A DNA stretch of 64,000 nucleotides from CAZLRH01 sp964562015 (GCA_964562015.1 CAZLRH010000005.1:62001-126000), one strand, 5' to 3'; shown: positions 44,072 to 54,455, counted from the stretch's first letter. A program made the numbers and translations. Notes: generated by a model not told the origin, from the sequence alone.

Positions 44072-44812
44072 TTACCCGGTTTTGGCAAAAGGCCGGGCTC
44101 CGAGATGAAAATTATCGCTCAGCGATTTCATGAGCCCGGTAAATTCCGCATTTTTCCAGAGTTCCTCCAGCGGAAGATTCGAGGAGATGCGAATGATCAA
44201 TTGCTCCTGGCGCTGGTCCAGGCCGTATTTAGCCAAGTCGGCGAGCAAGGCGGGCAGGCGTTGAATGCGACCGGCCAGGCCGCTTTGCCAGCCTTGCACA
44301 TCGTAACGATTGGGCTCGCCGCCGACGAGGTGCCAAAAGATGACGTTCTCCCGCGCTTCGCCTCGTGTATAAATGCCGAACTCCAGCGGCTTGAGCTTTT
44401 CGCCCTCGAGGGTGCGCGTCACAGCGTGCTCGCGGTCAGCGGGTTTTATTTCCCACCCGTCCGCGACCCAGCAAGTGTCGGGATTGTGCAGGCCCACCTT
44501 CGAGGGGCTAAATTTGCCCGCCTGCCAGTAGGCCACGTAAACTCCCACATGGTTTTCGCCAAACTGATACATGCGAAACACGGCGTCATCATAATGCAGG
44601 ATGGAGACGACCCGTTCCTCGCCCTCCGGCGAATCCGCCAGTTTCAAATCCGCGGATTGCCAGCCCACTGGCGCGTGGGGCAACATTTGCACCAACGGGC
44701 GGTCAATGGAGGGCTTGGGTACCGGCTTGAGCGCGAAGTACAGGTTCAAGCCCAAGAGTGCCGCGACGATGACGGCGCCCAAGCCCAGAAAGATGCGAAT
44801 TAGCTTGGCCAT
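44072..44812 (-). CDS. EpsI-family (DUF3485) exosortase-associated protein
   Basis: 246-residue protein with one N-terminal membrane segment (IFLGLGAVIVAALLGLNLYF) and a periplasmic domain. VYVAYWQAGKFSPSKVGLHN, then HNPDTCWVADGWEI with its conserved cysteine, is the EpsI signature. EpsI domains accompany exosortases in exopolysaccharide loci, often fused or adjacent to them. No exosortase gene is in this window. The ATG at 44812 gives the normal signal-anchor; the longer open frame to 44893 adds no membrane-protein features. Expressed divergently from the aminotransferase gene. Confidence 0.82.
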   Translation of the reverse strand: MAKLIRIFLGLGAVIVAALLGLNLYFALKPVPKPSIDRPLVQMLPHAPVGWQSADLKLADSPEGEERVVSILHYDDAVFRMYQFGENHVGVYVAYWQAGKFSPSKVGLHNPDTCWVADGWEIKPADREHAVTRTLEGEKLKPLEFGIYTRGEARENVIFWHLVGGEPNRYDVQGWQSGLAGRIQRLPALLADLAKYGLDQRQEQLIIRISSNLPLEELWKNAEFTGLMKSLSDNFHLGARPFAKTG

Positions 44813-44874
44813 GAAATCCTCAATCCCTGTGAGCATAACCGCGCGGCGGCCGGCTGGCAAGGCTGACCGCGAGT

Positions 44875-44902
44875 TTGACAGCCGGTTCCCCATGGGTACA
44901 TC
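44875..44902 (+). promoter_or_regulatory. Putative sigma-70 promoter for the aminotransferase gene
   Basis: A perfect TTGACA at 44875-44880 is followed after 16 bases by TACATC at 44897-44902 in the 111-base gap between divergent genes. The -35 is consensus; the -10 matches only three of six positions. Transcription would begin about 15 bases before the ATG at 44924, leaving a very short leader. Confidence 0.4.
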
Positions 44903-44923
44903 CTTGCCCTTTGCTTTCCTGTA

Positions 44924-46051
44924 ATGCCTCCGCGTATTTATCTTTCTCCCCCGGATGTGGGCCCGGATGAAAAGGCCTTGGTGGCCGACGCTTTTGCCTC
45001 AAATTGGATCGCGCCCCTCGGCCCGCACGTGGATGCTTTTGAGCGCGAAATGTCGGCCCGCCTCGGCATCGCGCAAGGCGTCGCACTCAGTTCCGGCACC
45101 GCGGCGCTGCATCTGGCCCTGCGCCTGGCGGGGGTGGGCGCGGGAGACGAGGTCTTTTGCTCGTCACTGACTTTCGTCGCGTCCGCCAATCCCATTCTTT
45201 ATGAAGGAGCGACGCCGAGCTTCCTGGATTCCGAACGCCTTTCCTGGAATCTCGATCCCAATATTCTGGCCGACGCCCTGCGCGCGCGCGCCCGGGCGGG
45301 CCGGCGGCCCAAGGCCCTCGTGCTGGTGCACCTTTACGGCCAAAGCGCGGACCTCGACCCCATTTTGAGCATGTGCGCGGAACACGGCGTGCTCGTCATT
45401 GAAGACGCCGCCGAAGCCTTGGGCACGACCTATAAGGGACAACCCGTGGGTGTCCGCGGCTGGGCGGGCATTCTTTCTTTTAACGGCAACAAAATCATCA
45501 CCACTTCGGGCGGCGGCATGTTGATGACGGCGGATGCCGAAATCGCCGCCCGCGCGCGCTTTCTCGCGACTCAGGCGCGCGACCCCGCTCCGCATTACGA
45601 GCATTCGACGGCGGGCTACAATTATCGCCTCAGCAACGTCTTGGCGGCCATCGGGCGCGGCCAATTGCGGCACCTGGACGAAAAAGTGGACCGGCGCCGT
45701 GCGCATTTTGAGTATTATCAGAAAACCTTGGGCGGACTGCCGGGAGTGACGTTCATGCCCGAGGCCTCCTGGGGACGTTGCAATCGCTGGCTCACGTGCC
45801 TCACCATCGATCCCGCCGTGGCCGGAACCGACCGCGAAAAAGTGCGCGTCGCTTTCGAGCGGGAAAACATCGAGGCCCGGCCGGTGTGGAAACCCCTGCA
45901 CCTCCAGCCCCTGTTCGCGTCGGCGCCGCGTTTTGGCGGGGCCGTGGCCGAGGAACTCTTTGACCGCGGTTTGTGTCTTCCGTCCGGTTCGAGTTTGACC
46001 GACGCGGAGCGCACGCGGGTGGCCGAGGTTTTCCGCGCGTGTTTCCGCTAG
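44924..46051 (+). CDS. DegT/DnrJ/EryC1/StrS aminotransferase (PglE-like)
   Basis: 375-residue PLP enzyme. PLP lysine Lys190 in LSFNGNKIITTSGGGML; also LSPPDVGPDEKALV at the N-terminus, SSGTAALHLAL, IEDAAEALGTTYKG and YNYRLSNVLAAIGRGQL. The LSFNGNKIITTSGGG form and the LSPP start are those of PglE/LegC-type enzymes that aminate C-4 of UDP-4-keto-6-deoxy-GlcNAc. The dehydratase that would make that substrate is the next gene (60 bases on) and the acyltransferase for its product is at 42204. Confidence 0.88.
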   Translation: MPPRIYLSPPDVGPDEKALVADAFASNWIAPLGPHVDAFEREMSARLGIAQGVALSSGTAALHLALRLAGVGAGDEVFCSSLTFVASANPILYEGATPSFLDSERLSWNLDPNILADALRARARAGRRPKALVLVHLYGQSADLDPILSMCAEHGVLVIEDAAEALGTTYKGQPVGVRGWAGILSFNGNKIITTSGGGMLMTADAEIAARARFLATQARDPAPHYEHSTAGYNYRLSNVLAAIGRGQLRHLDEKVDRRRAHFEYYQKTLGGLPGVTFMPEASWGRCNRWLTCLTIDPAVAGTDREKVRVAFERENIEARPVWKPLHLQPLFASAPRFGGAVAEELFDRGLCLPSGSSLTDAERTRVAEVFRACFR

Positions 46052-46111
46052 CGCGGCGCCCATTCGCGCGATTGCAAAACCCCGGCCTTCCCCTTTAAAT
46101 TGGCCCGATCC

Positions 46112-48013
<1,902 letters not shown>

Positions 48014-48021
48014 TTTTGCCC

Positions 48022-49230
48022 ATGGCTGCATCCTATCTTGTGATTGGCGGTGGCTTGGTGGGATTGGGCTCGGCGCTCAACCTGCTCGAGCTCGCCCCGG
48101 GCGCGCGCGTCACGGTGCTCGAAAAGGAAGCCGCGGCCGGCCGGCACCAGAGCACGCACAACAGCGGCGTGCTGCACTGCGGCTTGTACTACAAGCCCGG
48201 CTCGCTCAAGGCCCGGCTGGCCGTGGCCGGAGTGCGCCGCATGCGGGCCTTTTGTGAACGCCACGCCATTCCCCACGAGATTTGCGGCAAACTCGTGGTG
48301 GCGGTGACGGAGGCGGAGCGCCCGCGGCTCGAGGAGCTTTTCCGCCGCGGCACCGCCAACGGGGTGCAGGGCTTGCGGCGGCTCGACCGCGCGGGCTTGC
48401 GCCAGATCGAGCCGCATGCCGCGGGCCTCGAGGCCATCCACGTGCCGGAGGAGGGCATCGTTGATTACCAGCGCGTGGTGGAGGTCATGGTCGCGGAAAT
48501 CCAGCGTCTCGGCGGCGAGATTGTTACCGGTGCAAATGTGCGCCAGCTGGCCCGACGCCCAGGGGCGTGGGTCGCCACGACGGGCAACGGGGAGCACTCC
48601 GCCGACATCATCGTCAATTGCGCCGGTTTGCAGTGCGACCGCGTGGCGCGCCTGGCGGGCGAGGGGAACGATGTGCGCATCGTGCCCTTTCGCGGCGAAT
48701 ACTACCGGTTGCGGGCGGACCGCCGCTTTCTCGTCAAGCATCTGATTTATCCCGTGCCCGACCCGCGCTACCCGTTTCTCGGCGTGCATTTTACGCGGCA
48801 CATTCATGGCGACGTCGAGTGCGGGCCCAATGCCGTGCTCGCGCTGGCCCGCGAGGGCTACAACTGGCGCACCTTCAGCGCCGGTGATTTGTGGGAGGTG
48901 GGCGTCTTTCCCGGATTTTGGAAATTCCTGTCGCGGCACAAAACGGAAGCCTGGCACGAAATCACCCGTTCGCTTTCGCGGAACTTATTTTGCCGGGCGT
49001 TGCAAACGCTCGTGCCGGAATTGCGCGAAGCGGATTTAGAAACCGGCGGCGCGGGGGTGCGCGCCCAGGCGATGACGGGCACGGGCGAACTGGTGCAGGA
49101 TTTCTCGCTCGTGCAGGGCGACCACTCCCTCCATGTGCTCAATGCGCCCAGCCCCGGCGCGACCGCGTCGCTGTCCATCGGGGAATACATTGCCCGGCGC
49201 GTGCTCGGCCTGCCGGAGCCCGGGTTTTAG
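48022..49230 (+). CDS. lhgO: L-2-hydroxyglutarate oxidase-like FAD enzyme
   Basis: 402-residue FAD-dependent oxidase of the DAO family. FAD motif YLVIGGGLVGLGSALNL, then HNSGVLHCGLYYKPGSLKA, PEEGIVDYQRVVE and PDPRYPFLGVHFTRHI are LhgO signatures. It oxidises L-2-hydroxyglutarate to 2-oxoglutarate in known members. It begins 8 bases after the dehydratase gene, so it may ride on the same transcript, but it has no evident role in polysaccharide synthesis and marks the start of the housekeeping side. Confidence 0.88.
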   Translation: MAASYLVIGGGLVGLGSALNLLELAPGARVTVLEKEAAAGRHQSTHNSGVLHCGLYYKPGSLKARLAVAGVRRMRAFCERHAIPHEICGKLVVAVTEAERPRLEELFRRGTANGVQGLRRLDRAGLRQIEPHAAGLEAIHVPEEGIVDYQRVVEVMVAEIQRLGGEIVTGANVRQLARRPGAWVATTGNGEHSADIIVNCAGLQCDRVARLAGEGNDVRIVPFRGEYYRLRADRRFLVKHLIYPVPDPRYPFLGVHFTRHIHGDVECGPNAVLALAREGYNWRTFSAGDLWEVGVFPGFWKFLSRHKTEAWHEITRSLSRNLFCRALQTLVPELREADLETGGAGVRAQAMTGTGELVQDFSLVQGDHSLHVLNAPSPGATASLSIGEYIARRVLGLPEPGF

Positions 49231-49275
49231 GATGCGCCTCGCGGGCCTTTCGTTTTGGGCATTATTTTTGAACTG

Positions 49276-49358
49276 AACCACGGATAACACGGATGCCCTT
49301 CCGTATTTGGCTGATAATTTCAATATTCTTATCCGTGCCATCCGTGTTATCCGTGGTT
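49276..49358. repeat. Palindromic intergenic repeat, CCACGGAT family (copy A)
   Basis: Left arm 49276-49295 (AACCACGGATAACACGGATG) and right arm 49339-49358 are perfect 20-base inverse repeats, with 43 bases between. Each arm contains the word CACGGAT twice. Related copies are at 52907 and 60874. The gene-free stretch 49231-49661 holds this element and, nearer glnB, a possible sigma-54 promoter; I see nothing else in it. Confidence 0.8.
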
Positions 49359-49550
49359 GTTTGAGGGTTTCAAAACACAACCGGGACCTGCGCGTGCAAG
49401 TCGCGGCGGTCCTGGGCCAATCCGGCTAATAAGCCGTGGGCAAATCGGCTGGAATGGCGGGGGTGGTGTCGCAAGACGCCGCCCCCGCGCTATGTCTGGG
49501 GCCGCGGAGGGGTCAAGATTGTGTGACTAGGCGACACCTTTACCTAAATC

Positions 49551-49566
49551 TGGCATAAACCGTGCT
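49551..49566 (+). promoter_or_regulatory. Putative sigma-54 promoter of glnB
   Basis: TGGCATAAACCGTGCT has GG and GC exactly 10 bases apart and matches the -24/-12 consensus (TGGCAC-N5-TTGCA) at TGGCA and TGC. It lies 96 bases before the PII start codon, where nitrogen control would be expected. The predicted transcript would start near 49577, just before a short stem (GGTAGGT/ACCCACC, 49577-49594) and a T-rich run. An sigma-54 activator site was not identified. Confidence 0.45.
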
Positions 49567-49661
49567 CAATCCAAAGGTAGGTATCCACCCACCGTCTTTT
49601 TTCTTTTCAGCCGCAGCGGGCTGCGCTACCTACTCTTTTCGCCGGATTGGCCGTTTTTTCC

Positions 49662-50000
49662 ATGAAACTCATCACCGCTATTATCAAACCGTTCAAGCTC
49701 GAAGAAGTTAAGGAAGCCCTGGCCGAAATCGGCATCGAGGGCATGACTGTCACCGAGGTCAAGGGCTTCGGTCGCCAAAAAGGCCATACCGAAATCTACC
49801 GTGGCAGCGAATACACCGTGGATTTCCTGCCCAAGGTGAAAATTGAAATCGCCGTGGCGGATGGCGCAGTCGCCAAAACCCTGGGCGCCGTGACCAAGGC
49901 CGCCAAGACCGGCAAAATCGGCGACGGTAAGATTTTTGTCGCTCCCATTGAGGAAGTCGTGCGCATCCGCACCGACGAACGCGGCGACGCGGCCTTGTAG
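49662..50000 (+). CDS. glnB: Nitrogen regulatory protein PII
   Basis: 112-residue trimeric signal protein sensing 2-oxoglutarate and ATP/ADP. It has MKLITAIIKPFKLEEVKEAL, the T-loop with Tyr51 (uridylylation site) in TEIYRGSEYTVDFLPK, and the C-terminal GKIFVAPIEEVVRIRTDERG. Length is exactly that of GlnB/GlnK. No amtB or glnA gene is adjacent, so its partner is elsewhere. The ATG at 49662 is preferred to the alternative in-frame codon at 49647. Confidence 0.95.
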   Translation: MKLITAIIKPFKLEEVKEALAEIGIEGMTVTEVKGFGRQKGHTEIYRGSEYTVDFLPKVKIEIAVADGAVAKTLGAVTKAAKTGKIGDGKIFVAPIEEVVRIRTDERGDAAL

Positions 50001-50003
50001 AGG

Positions 50004-50074
50004 GTAGCGCGGCGCTTTGGCCGCGCGCTTATCCTAGCGGATAATCCCGGGCGCAGGCTAAAGTGCCGCGCTAC
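50004..50074. terminator. Long imperfect stem after glnB, possible terminator
   Basis: GTAGCGCGGCGCTTTGG at 50004-50020 pairs with CTAAAGTGCCGCGCTAC at 50058-50074 (14 of 17 positions). It begins three bases after the glnB stop. There is no T-run after it, so it may instead be a dispersed repeat that ends transcription by structure alone. The remaining 120 bases up to the next gene show nothing recognisable. Confidence 0.5.
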
Positions 50075-50194
50075 AAAAGCAGTGCTACCGCCATCTGCGC
50101 CCTAACCGGGCGGCGGCCCTGTGGATGTGGCTGAAAATTATCGCCCCGACGTGATTCCGTTGCCTCGGTCGGAATTTTTGCTCACGTTGACGCC

Positions 50195-50974
50195 ATGGAG
50201 GTGATTTTTCTTGGCACCGGCACGTCGCAGGGCGTGCCGATGATCGACCAGCCAGTCGGCACCGTCAACCTGGCCAACCCGCGCAACTGGCGCACGCGGT
50301 GCAGCGTGCATGTCATCTTGGGTGGCACGCGCGTGCAAGTGGACGCCGCCCAGGAATTCCGCCTCCAATGCGTGCGCGAGGACATTCGCGCCCTCGACGT
50401 CTTCCTTCTGACGCATGGCCATGCCGACCACATTCTCGGCATGGATGATTTGCGGCGCTTTTGCGACCAGCGTGAGGAGGCGGTGCTGCCGGTTTATAGC
50501 ACCGAGGCCGGGCTGGCCCGCATCCGCGCGATTTATCCCTACGCCATGGGCGAGCGCCCCGCCGCCCGCGGTTACCCGTGTTTCCGGTTGGCCGAAATGC
50601 CCGGTCGTTTGGAATTACCCGGTGGTGTCATCCACAGCGTGCGCCTGCCGCACGGCGAGGTGGAATCGCTGGGGCTCGTTTTCATCGAAGCCGGCACGGG
50701 TCGCAAGTTCACGTATTATTGCGATTGCAAGGAAGTGGGCCCGGCGGCGGTGGCCCTGGCGCGCGGTTCGGACGTGGTGGCGCTTGATGGGCTGCGCCCA
50801 CACACGCATCCGACGCATATGAGCATTCCCGACGCCATTGCCACGGCCCAAGCCATTGGCGCCCCGCGCACCTTCCTCACGCACATGACTTTTCAAGTGG
50901 ACCACGACGCCACCTCGGCCGCGCTGCCCACCGGCGTGCAGCTGGCCTACGACGGCCTGCGTGTGAAGTGGTGA
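50195..50974 (+). CDS. Metallo-beta-lactamase-fold hydrolase (PhnP-like)
   Basis: 259-residue MBL-fold protein. N-terminal MEVIFLGTGTSQGVPM, then metal-binding THGHADHILGMDDL (residues 74-87, complete H-x-H-x-D-H), and late histidines in HTHPTHMS and LTHMTF. The GTGTSQGVP start and the HADHILGMDDLR block are those of PhnP-type phosphodiesterases. Substrate is unknown. It is a stand-alone gene facing a convergent secreted-protein gene 13 bases away. Confidence 0.88.
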   Translation: MEVIFLGTGTSQGVPMIDQPVGTVNLANPRNWRTRCSVHVILGGTRVQVDAAQEFRLQCVREDIRALDVFLLTHGHADHILGMDDLRRFCDQREEAVLPVYSTEAGLARIRAIYPYAMGERPAARGYPCFRLAEMPGRLELPGGVIHSVRLPHGEVESLGLVFIEAGTGRKFTYYCDCKEVGPAAVALARGSDVVALDGLRPHTHPTHMSIPDAIATAQAIGAPRTFLTHMTFQVDHDATSAALPTGVQLAYDGLRVKW

Positions 50975-50987
50975 GAAGTCCTCGCCG

Positions 50988-51563
50988 TTACTTCTTCGCC
51001 GCAGCGGCGGCGGACATCGCTTCCTTCATGGCCTTTTCGCCTTCAGGGCTCCAGTTTCCGTTTTCCAGCTGAATGTAAATGGTCGAATACGGCAGCGTTT
51101 GCGTGGTCTTCAACACGAGCACATGCAGCGACTGGGCCGTTTGATTAATGGTGCGCACCAAGTCGTCGTGCGAGGAAACTTTCTTGTCCCGTGTGCCAAT
51201 GGCCTGGCTGAGGCCGCCCCGATAGCTGGTGACGCCCGCCGCATATTTGTCGGTGACGTAATTGATTTCGTTTTCGGTGTAAATGACGGGGCGCAAATTT
51301 TTCACCTGGCCGACGGAGTTCAGCACCGCTTGGAGCACGTCGAGGCCGCTCGCGCCGGTGATGACGGTTTGCATTCCCGGCAGGGCCGACCACGGGTAGG
51401 AACTGTCGGCAATGACAATCCAGTTGCCCTGGCCGAGCGACGGTAATTGCGCGGTAATGGTGTCGCGCCAGGAAGTCGCCGGGGCCGCGGTTTGGGCGCG
51501 GGAAATTTGCAATGGCGCCACCGCCAAAAGCACGGCAAGCAGAAGGAAAAGGCGGGATTTCAT
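50988..51563 (-). CDS. Secreted RbsD/FucU-like domain protein
   Basis: 191-residue protein with a signal peptide (MKSRLFLLLAVLLAVAPLQI, cleavage near SRAQT). The mature part, with WIVIADSSYPWSALPGM, TENEINYVTDKYAAG, SSHDDLVRTI and LKTTQTLPYSTIYIQLENG, recalls the RbsD/FucU sugar-mutarotase fold, with an Ala-rich C-terminal helix. The usual members are cytoplasmic decamers, so export is unusual. The assignment is by pattern memory only. It lies 31 bases downstream of accA on the same strand. The start at 51563 is chosen for the signal peptide. Confidence 0.55.
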   Translation of the reverse strand: MKSRLFLLLAVLLAVAPLQISRAQTAAPATSWRDTITAQLPSLGQGNWIVIADSSYPWSALPGMQTVITGASGLDVLQAVLNSVGQVKNLRPVIYTENEINYVTDKYAAGVTSYRGGLSQAIGTRDKKVSSHDDLVRTINQTAQSLHVLVLKTTQTLPYSTIYIQLENGNWSPEGEKAMKEAMSAAAAAKK

Positions 51564-51594
51564 GGCGGAGGGCGGGTGGTGGCGGACAGTGGGC

Positions 51595-52593
51595 CTAGGC
51601 GGGAAAAGGGGTGGGGGTGGCGGCGTGGACTTCCTCGCCCAACACGCCCAGGCGGCGGAATTTTTGGTAGCGCATTTCCAGCAAAACCTTGGGCGCATGG
51701 GCGCGCAATTTGCCGAGATGGTCGAGCAGGGCCAGCTTCAAATTTTGCGCCGCGGCGGCGGGGTCGAGATGCGCGCCGCCCAACGGTTCAGGCACCACGG
51801 CGTCCACGACGCCGTTGGCCAGCAGCTTGTCGGCAGTAAGTTGCAGGGCCTCGGCCGCTTTCGGCGCGTAGCCGCGGTCCTTCCACAAGATGGCGGCGCA
51901 ACCTTCCGGCGAAATCACCGAGTAATAGGCGTTCTCCATGATGAGTACGACATCCGCGACGGCCACGCCCAGCGCGCCGCCCGAACCGCCTTCGCCGATG
52001 ACCGTGGCGATGATGGGCGTTTCGAGCACGCTCATTTCCCGCAAATTCACCGCAATCGCCTCGGCGACGTGGCGTTCCTCCGCCCCGATGCCGGGATAGG
52101 CGCCGGGCGTATCCACCAGCACGATCAGGGGCATGCGAAATTTTTCCGCGAGGCGCATCAACCGCAGGGCCTTGCGGTAACCCTCGGGGTTGGGGCAGCC
52201 AAAATTGCGCCGGACATTTTCCTTCGTGTTGCGGCCCTTTTGCTGGCCAATGACCATGACCGGCTTGCCCTCCAGCCACGCGGTGCCGCCGATGATGGCC
52301 TGGTCGTCGCGGTAGAGGCGGTCGCCATGCAATTCCTGAAAACCGGTGAAAATGGCGTGGATGTAATCCAGCGCGTACGGGCGGTGCGGATGCCGGGCCA
52401 GTTGCACCTTTTGCCAGGCCGTGAGCCCTTGGTGGATGTGGGCCTTGGTGATCTCCAGCTTCTCCTCGATGGCGCGAATCTCATCGCTCACGTCCATCTT
52501 CTGCTCCGCGGAAAGACGGCGCAGGTTCTCCAACTGGGCTTCGAGGTCGCGCAGCGGTTTTTCGAAGTCGAGCGTGAACTTCGGTTTGTGCAT
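51595..52593 (-). CDS. accA: Acetyl-CoA carboxylase carboxyltransferase subunit alpha
   Basis: 332-residue subunit that, with AccD, transfers CO2 from biotin to acetyl-CoA for malonyl-CoA synthesis. N-terminal LDFEKPLRDLEAQLENLR coiled region, then ARHPHRPYALDYI, FQELHGDRLYRDDQAI, GTAWLEGKPVMVIGQQKG, GYRKALRLMRLAEKF and the biotin/CoA region EGGSGGALGVAVAD. All family blocks are intact and length is normal. Confidence 0.96.
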   Translation of the reverse strand: MHKPKFTLDFEKPLRDLEAQLENLRRLSAEQKMDVSDEIRAIEEKLEITKAHIHQGLTAWQKVQLARHPHRPYALDYIHAIFTGFQELHGDRLYRDDQAIIGGTAWLEGKPVMVIGQQKGRNTKENVRRNFGCPNPEGYRKALRLMRLAEKFRMPLIVLVDTPGAYPGIGAEERHVAEAIAVNLREMSVLETPIIATVIGEGGSGGALGVAVADVVLIMENAYYSVISPEGCAAILWKDRGYAPKAAEALQLTADKLLANGVVDAVVPEPLGGAHLDPAAAAQNLKLALLDHLGKLRAHAPKVLLEMRYQKFRRLGVLGEEVHAATPTPFPA

Positions 52594-52690
52594 GGAATCG
52601 CTTTAGTTAGCCCGCCTGCCGCCGGAAAGTCAATGCCCGGAATGCAGTAATCGCTTTACCTAACACCCTGAAAGGCAATGATTTAAAAAG

Positions 52691-52768
52691 TGGCGTCCCC
52701 TTGGGGATTCGAACCCCAGTTACTAGGATGAAAACCTAGTGTCCTAGGCCGGGCTAGACGAAGGGGAC
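52691..52768 (-). tRNA. tRNA-Glu (anticodon UUC)
   Basis: Read on the minus strand from 52768. The 7-bp acceptor stem GTCCCCT/AGGGGAC closes the cloverleaf, the anticodon stem CTAGG/CCTAG carries the loop TTTTCAT with anticodon TTC, and the T arm is CTGGGGTTCGAATCCCCAA with a canonical TTCGAAT loop. The 3' CCA is encoded (52691-52693). Between this gene and the small gene ending at 53138 only the palindromic repeat at 52907 is recognisable. Confidence 0.96.
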
Positions 52769-52906
52769 CTGGCCAAAAAATCCATCGTACGCAGATATCG
52801 ACCGGGGGCAAGGCAAAACCTTAAATGGTCGTGAATCCCTTTTCCTCGCCGCTCGAGATGGTGCGGCGGCGCGGGTCGATTAGGGCTGGTCTGAAACCCC
52901 CAAACC

Positions 52907-52988
52907 ACCACGGATCACACGGATGACACGGATAAGAAAGATGAAATTGGTGATCAACGGCGGAAGGGAATCCATGAAATCCGTGGTT
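52907..52988. repeat. Palindromic intergenic repeat, CCACGGAT family (copy B)
   Basis: Left arm ACCACGGATCACACGGATGA (52907-52926) continues with a third ACACGGAT. The right arm is shorter, ATCCGTGGTT at 52979-52988. The copy is more degenerate than A and C; the inner sequence is unrelated. Confidence 0.7.
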
Positions 52989-53137
52989 AAGTTTTAAAAC
53001 ATCATCAAGCGGAGAATGCACAATCGGCAGCCAAAATACGCTGAATGCAATCACTCGCTCATCGCTGCTCTCGCCCAATGCGCCGCCGGTTGACCCGGTG
53101 GGGCCAAGGACTGCGCGCCGGCTCTCCGTCCCAAGGC

Positions 53138-53302
53138 TTACTTCTTGTTCGCTTTGCGAATCTTCTCCAGATTCTTGGCGATTTCCTTGAGCTTCTTGGC
53201 ATTGGCCTTGTCCATCTTGGACAACGGTCCATGCACCTTGGCCAGTTTAGCCTGAGCCTTGCTCAAGGCCTGTTCCAAAACTTTGATGGGATCGGATTTC
53301 AT
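53138..53302 (-). CDS. Small lysine-rich helical protein, 54 residues
   Basis: Read on the minus strand: MKSDPIKVLEQALSKAQAKL and onwards to a KANKK C-terminus. About one residue in four is Lys, with no Cys, Trp or Pro cluster, and a heptad-like spacing of Leu/Ala suggests one or two amphipathic helices or a coiled coil. A good ribosome site (AAGGAAA) lies 5-11 bases before the ATG at 53302. No family is recognised. Roles such as nucleic-acid or ribosome binding fit the charge but are only guesses. Confidence 0.7.
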   Translation of the reverse strand: MKSDPIKVLEQALSKAQAKLAKVHGPLSKMDKANAKKLKEIAKNLEKIRKANKK

Positions 53303-53453
53303 AGATTTCCTTTCCTATACACGGGGCCGTTGCCGTTTGTGAAGCAAAAACTTTGCCAGTGGCTAAGATTATGCGCGAATGAGCACCATTGTCCGGCCAG
53401 GGACGTTAGGGGGCGATTTTGCCGCACGCGACTAACGAGTTTTCGACCGGCCT

Positions 53454-54443
53454 TTAGCCGTTCGGCAGCAACTCACTGACCAGGGAAATTTCCTCCTGCA
53501 GTTCCTTGACGCTGGCGTCAATTTTCCCGCGGGAGAATTCATTCACCGGCACACCTTGCACGACGGACCAGTTGCGCCCGTCGCTGCGGATGGGCATGGA
53601 GGCAATGATGCCTTTCGGAATGCCGTACGAGCCGTCCGAGCACACCGCGACGCTGGTCCAGTCACCCGCCGGCGTGGGCGTGACGAGCGAACGGACGGTG
53701 TCCATCGCCGCATTGGCCGCGGAAGCCGCCGAGGACAGCCCGCGCGCCTTGAGAATGGCCGCGCCGCGCTGCTGCACGGTGGGGATGAAGGTGGTCTTGA
53801 ACCACTCTTCGTCGTTGATGGCTGACAACGCCGGCCGGCCGCCGACTTTTGCGTTGTAGAAATCGGGATACTGCGTCGAGGAATGGTTGCCCCAGATGCA
53901 GAGATTGGAAACTTCGGAGACATGCACGCCCGCCTTTTGGGCGATCTGGCTCTTGGCGCGATTTTCATCCAGGCGCGTCATGGCAAACCAGCGGTCCGCC
54001 GGAACGCCCAAGGCGTTGCGCATTGCGATGTAGCAATTGGTGTTGCACGGGTTGCCGACGACCAGCACGCGCACGTCCGCCGCCGCGCTGTTTTGAATTG
54101 CCTGGCCCTGGCCCACGAAAATCTTGCCGTTGATGCCGAGCAGCTCCTTGCGCTCCATGCCGGCCTTGCGCGGCACGCTGCCCACGAGGAGAGCCCAATT
54201 CACACGGCGAAAACCCTCGTTGAGGTCGGCGGTCGCCACCACTTGCGTGAGCAGGGGGAACGCGCAGTCGTCCAATTCCATCACCACGCCTTGAAGCGCG
54301 GCGAGGGCTTGGGGAATTTCAATAAGATTCAGCGCGACGGGCTGGTCGGGGCCAAAAATGGCGCCCGAGGCGATGCGATAGAGGAGAGAGTAGCCGATTT
54401 GGCCGGCTGCGCCGGTGACGGCGATGCGAATGGGAGGTTTCAT
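53454..54443 (-). CDS. mdh: Malate dehydrogenase
   Basis: 329-residue NAD(H)-dependent TCA enzyme of the cytosolic/long type. NAD motif VTGAAGQIGYSLLYRIASG, substrate arginines in VPRKAGMERKELL and MTRLDENRAKSQIA, catalytic His in CIWGNHSSTQYPDF and VVGNPCNTN. All family blocks are present and length is normal. Confidence 0.96.
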   Translation of the reverse strand: MKPPIRIAVTGAAGQIGYSLLYRIASGAIFGPDQPVALNLIEIPQALAALQGVVMELDDCAFPLLTQVVATADLNEGFRRVNWALLVGSVPRKAGMERKELLGINGKIFVGQGQAIQNSAAADVRVLVVGNPCNTNCYIAMRNALGVPADRWFAMTRLDENRAKSQIAQKAGVHVSEVSNLCIWGNHSSTQYPDFYNAKVGGRPALSAINDEEWFKTTFIPTVQQRGAAILKARGLSSAASAANAAMDTVRSLVTPTPAGDWTSVAVCSDGSYGIPKGIIASMPIRSDGRNWSVVQGVPVNEFSRGKIDASVKELQEEISLVSELLPNG

Positions 54444-54455
54444 GGGATAGAAAAA

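Noticed and set aside
52691..52768. tRNA-Glu as an integration site for a mobile island
   Set aside because: No integrase, no repeated tRNA 3' end and no change in gene content around it.
53045..53479. Plus-strand 144-codon open frame
   Set aside because: No motif or ribosome site; it is antisense to the better supported 54-residue gene and overlaps the mdh end.
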